From: Hyphomicrobiales bacterium
GTDB taxonomy: Bacteria > Pseudomonadota > Alphaproteobacteria > Rhizobiales > Xanthobacteraceae
DNA: 10,175 bases
Assembly (NCBI GenBank): GCA_003133345.1
Contig: PKXB01000169.1
Span: 6,411 to 16,585 of the forward strand
Direction: 5' to 3'
A program made the position numbers and the translations under genes. A model generated the notes under the pieces. That model worked only from the letters and a program-made list of their open reading frames with translations, did not search any database and had not been told where the DNA came from. Positions 7,061 through 10,175 of this stretch are shown piece after piece. How positions within the stretch are numbered: position 1 is the first letter of the stretch; every line of letters begins with the position of its first letter.

Positions 7061-8037
7061 GTACGTTTCGGCGGAAACGGCGTTTCCGAAACCGGTGTCA
7101 GCGGCGGCTTGCCCGCCGCCCAGACCAGGATGTTGTCGACCACGAGCTGGTCCATGGCCGCGCGCGTCACCTCGGTGGAGGAGCCGAGATGCGGGAACAG
7201 CACGATGTGATCCATCTCCATCAATTCTTTCGGCACCTGCGGTTCCTTGGCGAACACGTCGAGGCCGGAGGAATAGATGGTGCGGTTCTTGAGCGCCTCG
7301 ATCAGCGCCGGCTCGTCCACCACCGAGCCGCGCGCCATGTTGATGAGGATGCCGTTCGGACCAAGCGCCTTCAGCACCTCGGCATTGATCATGTTCGCCG
7401 TCGCCGGTCCGCCCGGCACGATCACCATCAGCGTGTCGACGTCGCGCGCCATGTCGAGGAGTTTCGGGTAATACTTGTAGCTCACACCCTTCTGCGGATT
7501 GCGGCTGTGATAGACCACGGGCACGCCGAAGGCTTCAAGCCGGCGCGCGATCGCCTTGCCGATGCGGCCCATGCCGACCATGCCGACGGTGCGATTGCGC
7601 AGCGTCGCCTTGGTGAGCGGATATTGCCCTTGCGGCCATTTGCCGGCGCGCAGAAAGCGCTCGGCCTGCGGAAATTCGCGCACCGTGCAGAGCAAGAGGC
7701 CGAGCGCGGTGTCGGCCACCTCCTCGTTCAGTACTTCCGGCGTGTTGGTGACGATGATGCCGTGCGCGCCCGCCCACTTGGCGTCGATGTGATCGTAGCC
7801 GACGCCGAAGCTCGAGATCTGCTCGAGCTTGGGAAAGCGCTGCATGAATTCCGGGCTGATGCGCTCGTTGGTATAAGCCACCACCAGCGCACGGACTTTA
7901 TCGGCGATGGATTTAAGGAACGCGTCCTTGTCGGTCGCGTCGATCAGCTTGTGCAGCGTGACCTTGGGCTCCAGTCCGCCGACAATGACCGGCTTCTTAT
8001 TGCCGATCAGCAGCACGTCCGGCTTTTCGCCAGCCAT
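7057..8037 (-). CDS. D-isomer-specific 2-hydroxyacid dehydrogenase (glyoxylate/hydroxypyruvate reductase type)
   Basis: This 326-residue cytoplasmic enzyme belongs to the D-2-hydroxyacid dehydrogenase family, which interconverts 2-oxo acids and D-2-hydroxy acids with NAD(P)H. The Rossmann motif is G155-M-G157-R-I-G160. The catalytic set is complete: R236 (NMARGSVVDE), E265 (DVFAKEPQVP) and H283 (FPHLGSST). The substrate loop SFGVGYDHID (76-85) is of the GhrB/GyaR type, favouring glyoxylate or hydroxypyruvate, but the exact substrate is not certain. The frame is open 25 codons farther upstream, into the preceding gene. I chose the ATG at 8037 because AGGAG (8046-8050) lies 8 bases before it and conserved sequence begins there. 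It follows the E2 gene by 13 bp. Confidence 0.9.
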   Translation of the reverse strand: MAGEKPDVLLIGNKKPVIVGGLEPKVTLHKLIDATDKDAFLKSIADKVRALVVAYTNERISPEFMQRFPKLEQISSFGVGYDHIDAKWAGAHGIIVTNTPEVLNEEVADTALGLLLCTVREFPQAERFLRAGKWPQGQYPLTKATLRNRTVGMVGMGRIGKAIARRLEAFGVPVVYHSRNPQKGVSYKYYPKLLDMARDVDTLMVIVPGGPATANMINAEVLKALGPNGILINMARGSVVDEPALIEALKNRTIYSSGLDVFAKEPQVPKELMEMDHIVLFPHLGSSTEVTRAAMDQLVVDNILVWAAGKPPLTPVSETPFPPKRT

Positions 8038-8045
8038 TCGCTTTT

Positions 8046-8050
8046 CTCCT
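8046..8050 (-). promoter_or_regulatory. Shine-Dalgarno site of the 2-hydroxyacid dehydrogenase gene, abutting the E2 stop
   Basis: On the - strand the sequence reads TAA-AGGAG, so the E2 stop codon directly touches the ribosome binding site of the next gene. The ATG at 8037 follows after 8 bases. This decides the start and suggests re-initiation by ribosomes finishing E2. Confidence 0.8.
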
Positions 8051-9355
8051 TTAGACCAGTGCGGTGACCGGCTTTTCGACGAAACTCTTGAAGGCCGCGA
8101 GTAGCTCGCCACCGAGCGCGCCGTCCACCACGCGATGATCGCATGACAGCGTGACCGTCATCTGGCTGATGAATTTCACAGCCCCGTCTTCGGTTTCGAC
8201 CGGGGCGCGGCGCGTGGCGCCGACCGCCAGAATGGTGGCGTGCGGCGGATTGATGATGGCGGAGAACTCGCGCACGCCGTACATGCCGAGATTGGAAATG
8301 GCGCTGGCGCCGCCCTGGTATTCGTTCGGCTTGAGCTTGCGCACGCGGGCGCGTTCGGCGAGGTCGCGCATTTCCGCCGAGATCGCGGTGAGCGATTTGG
8401 CTTCGGCGTTGCGGATCACCGGCGTGATCAGCCCGCCCTCAATCGCCACCGCCACGCCAATGTCCGAGTGCTGGAAGCGCAGGATGCTATCCTCGGCCCA
8501 CACCGCATTGGCGGCGGGAACGCGCTGCAGCGCCGCCGCCCAGGCCTTGATGATGAAGTCGTTGAGCGAAAGCTTGAACGCCGGCTGGCCGTCCTTGTCC
8601 TTGGGTGCGGCGGCATTGGCCTCCTCGCGCATGGCGACGAGCCGGCCGGCATCCATATCGGCGGTCAGATAGAAATGCGGGATGGTCTGCTTGGCCTCGA
8701 TCAGCCGCTTGGCGATGGTGCGGCGCATGGAATCGAGCGGCACTTCCTCGTACGGCGTGTCAGTGTACAGCGCCTTGACCTGCGCGGCACTGGCGCCGGT
8801 GGCAAGCGCGGGCGCGGCAGGCGCTACCCGTTCGACGTCACTGGCAACGATGCGGCCATGCGGGCCGGAGCCGGTGACGCGTGACAAGTCGATGCCGCGT
8901 TCGGAGGCCAAGCGCCGCGCCAGCGGCGTCGTGAACGCGCCGCCCGGGAGTTTCGCGGGACCGAAATTGCGCTCGGGCGTGCGCACTTCGCGGAAGGGGT
9001 CGAGCGGCGTGGTGCGCGGTGTGGGCGCGGGCTGCATCGCGGCCACTAGAGCGACGGCGGCGCGCGGCGGCGGAGCCTTCGCCGGCGCTGCTGCGGGCGA
9101 GGCGCTTGGCGAGGTACCGGCACCGGCACCGGAGATCACCGCCACCACGGCGCCGACCTTGGCCACCTCGCCGACGCCGAATCTGATCTCGCTGAGCGTG
9201 CCGGCGCTGGTGGCCGGCACTTCCATCGAAGTCTTGTCGGTCTCGATCTCGAACAGGTTGTCGCCCGGCTTCACGGCGTCGCCGGCCGACTTAAACCATT
9301 TCACGATCTTGCCCTCGGCGACGGTCTCGCCGAGCTGCGGCATCAGGACGTCCAC
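8051..9355 (-). CDS. Dihydrolipoamide acyltransferase (E2) of a 2-oxoacid dehydrogenase complex, pyruvate/acetoin type
   Basis: The 434-residue E2 carries acyl groups from a thiamine-dependent E1 to CoA. An N-terminal lipoyl domain (1-75) has the lysine to be lipoylated at K41 (ETDKTSMEV). An Ala/Pro-rich linker (76-117) follows, then a peripheral subunit-binding domain (about 142-178: TPLARRLASERGIDL, GSGPHGRI), a second linker, and the catalytic domain (about 200-434) with the HxxxDG active site at H407/D411 (SCDHRVVDG). The catalytic domain resembles alphaproteobacterial pyruvate dehydrogenase E2 (SAISNLGMYG, INPPHATILAVG). The lipoyl domain is more like acetoin or branched-chain E2s. The start is GTG, with AGGGGA (9361-9366) 5 bases upstream and an in-frame stop farther up. 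No E1 or E3 gene is visible, so the 2-oxo acid handled is unknown. Confidence 0.9.
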   Translation of the reverse strand: MDVLMPQLGETVAEGKIVKWFKSAGDAVKPGDNLFEIETDKTSMEVPATSAGTLSEIRFGVGEVAKVGAVVAVISGAGAGTSPSASPAAAPAKAPPPRAAVALVAAMQPAPTPRTTPLDPFREVRTPERNFGPAKLPGGAFTTPLARRLASERGIDLSRVTGSGPHGRIVASDVERVAPAAPALATGASAAQVKALYTDTPYEEVPLDSMRRTIAKRLIEAKQTIPHFYLTADMDAGRLVAMREEANAAAPKDKDGQPAFKLSLNDFIIKAWAAALQRVPAANAVWAEDSILRFQHSDIGVAVAIEGGLITPVIRNAEAKSLTAISAEMRDLAERARVRKLKPNEYQGGASAISNLGMYGVREFSAIINPPHATILAVGATRRAPVETEDGAVKFISQMTVTLSCDHRVVDGALGGELLAAFKSFVEKPVTALV

Positions 9356-9360
9356 GCTAG

Positions 9361-9366
9361 TCCCCT
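9361..9366 (-). promoter_or_regulatory. Shine-Dalgarno site supporting the GTG start of E2
   Basis: AGGGGA on the - strand lies 5 bases before the GTG at 9353-9355, where the conserved lipoyl-domain sequence begins. The in-frame TGA upstream and the absence of an ATG or TTG between leave this GTG as the only sensible start. Confidence 0.65.
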
Positions 9367-9383
9367 GCAGTGCTCGACGCGTC

Positions 9384-10175
9384 CTACCACGTCACCGACA
9401 CATATTGCGTCTCGAGAAATTCCATCATGCCCTCGTGCGCGCCTTCGCGGCCGAGGCCGGACTGCTTGGTGCCGCCGAACGGCGCCGCCGGATCGGAGAC
9501 AAGGCCGCGGTTCAAGCCGATCATGCCGAAATCGAGCTTTTCCGAAACGCGCATGCCGCGGCTCAGGTCCTTGGTGAACAGATAGGCCATAAGGCCGTAT
9601 TCGGTGTCGTTGGCGCGCTTGATCGCTTCGTCCTCGGTCTTGAAGCTCTGAATCGCGGCCACCGGTCCGAAGATTTCCTCGTTCAACATCTTGGCCGAAT
9701 CCGGAACATTGGTGAGCACGGTCGCCGGATAAAAGAAGCCGGGGCCGTCCGGCGTCTTGCCGCCGGTCAGCACCTTGGCGCCTTTCTTGACTGCGTCGGC
9801 GACCAGATCGATCACCTTGTCGCGGCCGTCCTTGTTGACCAGCGGCCCGAGATTGATGCCGTCGTCGAGGCCGTTGCCCATCTTCAGCGATGCCATCTTG
9901 GCGGTGAGCTTCTTGGCGAACTCGTCGTGCACCTTTTCGTGCACGTAGAAGCGGTTGGCCGCCGTGCAGGCCTCGCCCATGTTGCGCATCTTGGCGATCA
10001 TCGCGCCTTCGACGGCGGCATCGATATCGGCGTCCTCGAACACCAGGAACGGCGCATTGCCGCCGAGCTCCATCGACGGCTTGAGCACGTTGTCGGCGGC
10101 CTCGTGCAGCAGCTTGCGGCCGACCTCGGTCGAGCCGGTAAACGAAACGACCCGCACGCGCGGATCGTGCAGCAT
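9384..10175 (-). CDS. gabD: NAD(P)-dependent aldehyde dehydrogenase, succinate-semialdehyde dehydrogenase type, C-terminal part
   Basis: The last 263 residues of an aldehyde dehydrogenase lie here; the gene continues past the right edge, and the methionine at the edge is internal. Visible family marks are FTGSTEVGRKL (coenzyme-binding helix region), the general-base glutamate in MELGGNAP (E36 of the visible part), the catalytic cysteine in GEACTAANR (C70), the EIFGPV motif (E187-V192), and the C-terminal PFGGTKQSGLGREG. This set matches succinate-semialdehyde dehydrogenases of the GabD type, which oxidise succinate semialdehyde to succinate in 4-aminobutyrate breakdown; glutarate semialdehyde or other aldehydes are possible. 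A full-length protein would be about 480-490 residues. It is 28 bp upstream of the E2 gene and probably heads, or sits within, the same operon. The gabD name is tentative. Confidence 0.87.
   Translation of the reverse strand: MLHDPRVRVVSFTGSTEVGRKLLHEAADNVLKPSMELGGNAPFLVFEDADIDAAVEGAMIAKMRNMGEACTAANRFYVHEKVHDEFAKKLTAKMASLKMGNGLDDGINLGPLVNKDGRDKVIDLVADAVKKGAKVLTGGKTPDGPGFFYPATVLTNVPDSAKMLNEEIFGPVAAIQSFKTEDEAIKRANDTEYGLMAYLFTKDLSRGMRVSEKLDFGMIGLNRGLVSDPAAPFGGTKQSGLGREGAHEGMMEFLETQYVSVTW

Noticed and set aside
7189..8067. 292-codon open frame on the + strand opposite the 2-hydroxyacid dehydrogenase
   Set aside because: The opposite strand encodes a complete enzyme with all catalytic residues; this frame has low-complexity His/Arg/Asp composition and no recognisable motif.

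Overview
The window looks like chromosomal DNA from a high-GC alphaproteobacterium, most likely Hyphomicrobiales (Rhizobiales; Bradyrhizobium/Rhodopseudomonas-like or a nearby family). The grounds are the strong G/C third-position bias in every gene, the map-radC neighbourhood, a class I PHA synthase, a double-Inh-domain secreted protein, and an intergenic palindrome whose arms (GCGCATGATC / GATCATGCGC) resemble dispersed repeats known from that order. Taxonomy is inference from sequence alone. The window is almost fully coding. The longest gene-free gap is about 136 bp, and I see no tRNA, rRNA, CRISPR array or insertion sequence.

Left arm, + strand (1-3030): the C-terminal end of a GNAT acetyltransferase (cut by the left edge), a DenD-like NAD-dependent sugar-acid dehydrogenase, type I methionine aminopeptidase (map, start set at 1385), and the JAB/MPN-domain protein RadC. 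These are tightly spaced housekeeping or metabolic genes. They meet the right arm head-on at a 73-bp nested palindrome (3030-3102) that lies between the two convergent gene ends.

Right arm, - strand (3119-10175): in transcription order from the right edge, a succinate-semialdehyde-type aldehyde dehydrogenase (N-terminus outside the window), a 2-oxoacid dehydrogenase E2 acyltransferase (GTG start), a D-2-hydroxyacid dehydrogenase of the glyoxylate/hydroxypyruvate reductase type, and an exported protein with two tandem AprI/Inh-type inhibitor domains. The gaps are 28 bp, 13 bp and a 4-bp overlap, so these four look like one operon. After a 136-bp gap comes class I PHA synthase phaC with its own apparent promoter, which carries a near-consensus FNR/FixK-type box about 42 bp upstream of the inferred start. 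After a further 122-bp gap with an inverted repeat comes a second, shorter PhaC-family protein with the cysteine box GLCQGG.

As a whole the right arm is about carbon and redox handling: aldehyde and 2-oxo/2-hydroxyacid oxidation or reduction, acyl-CoA formation through an E2, and storage of acyl-CoA as polyhydroxyalkanoate, perhaps under oxygen-responsive control. No clearly new system is visible. The points most worth checking are the two-PhaC arrangement with its class III/IV-like second member, the FNR-like phaC promoter, and the E2 gene with no E1 or E3 in view.
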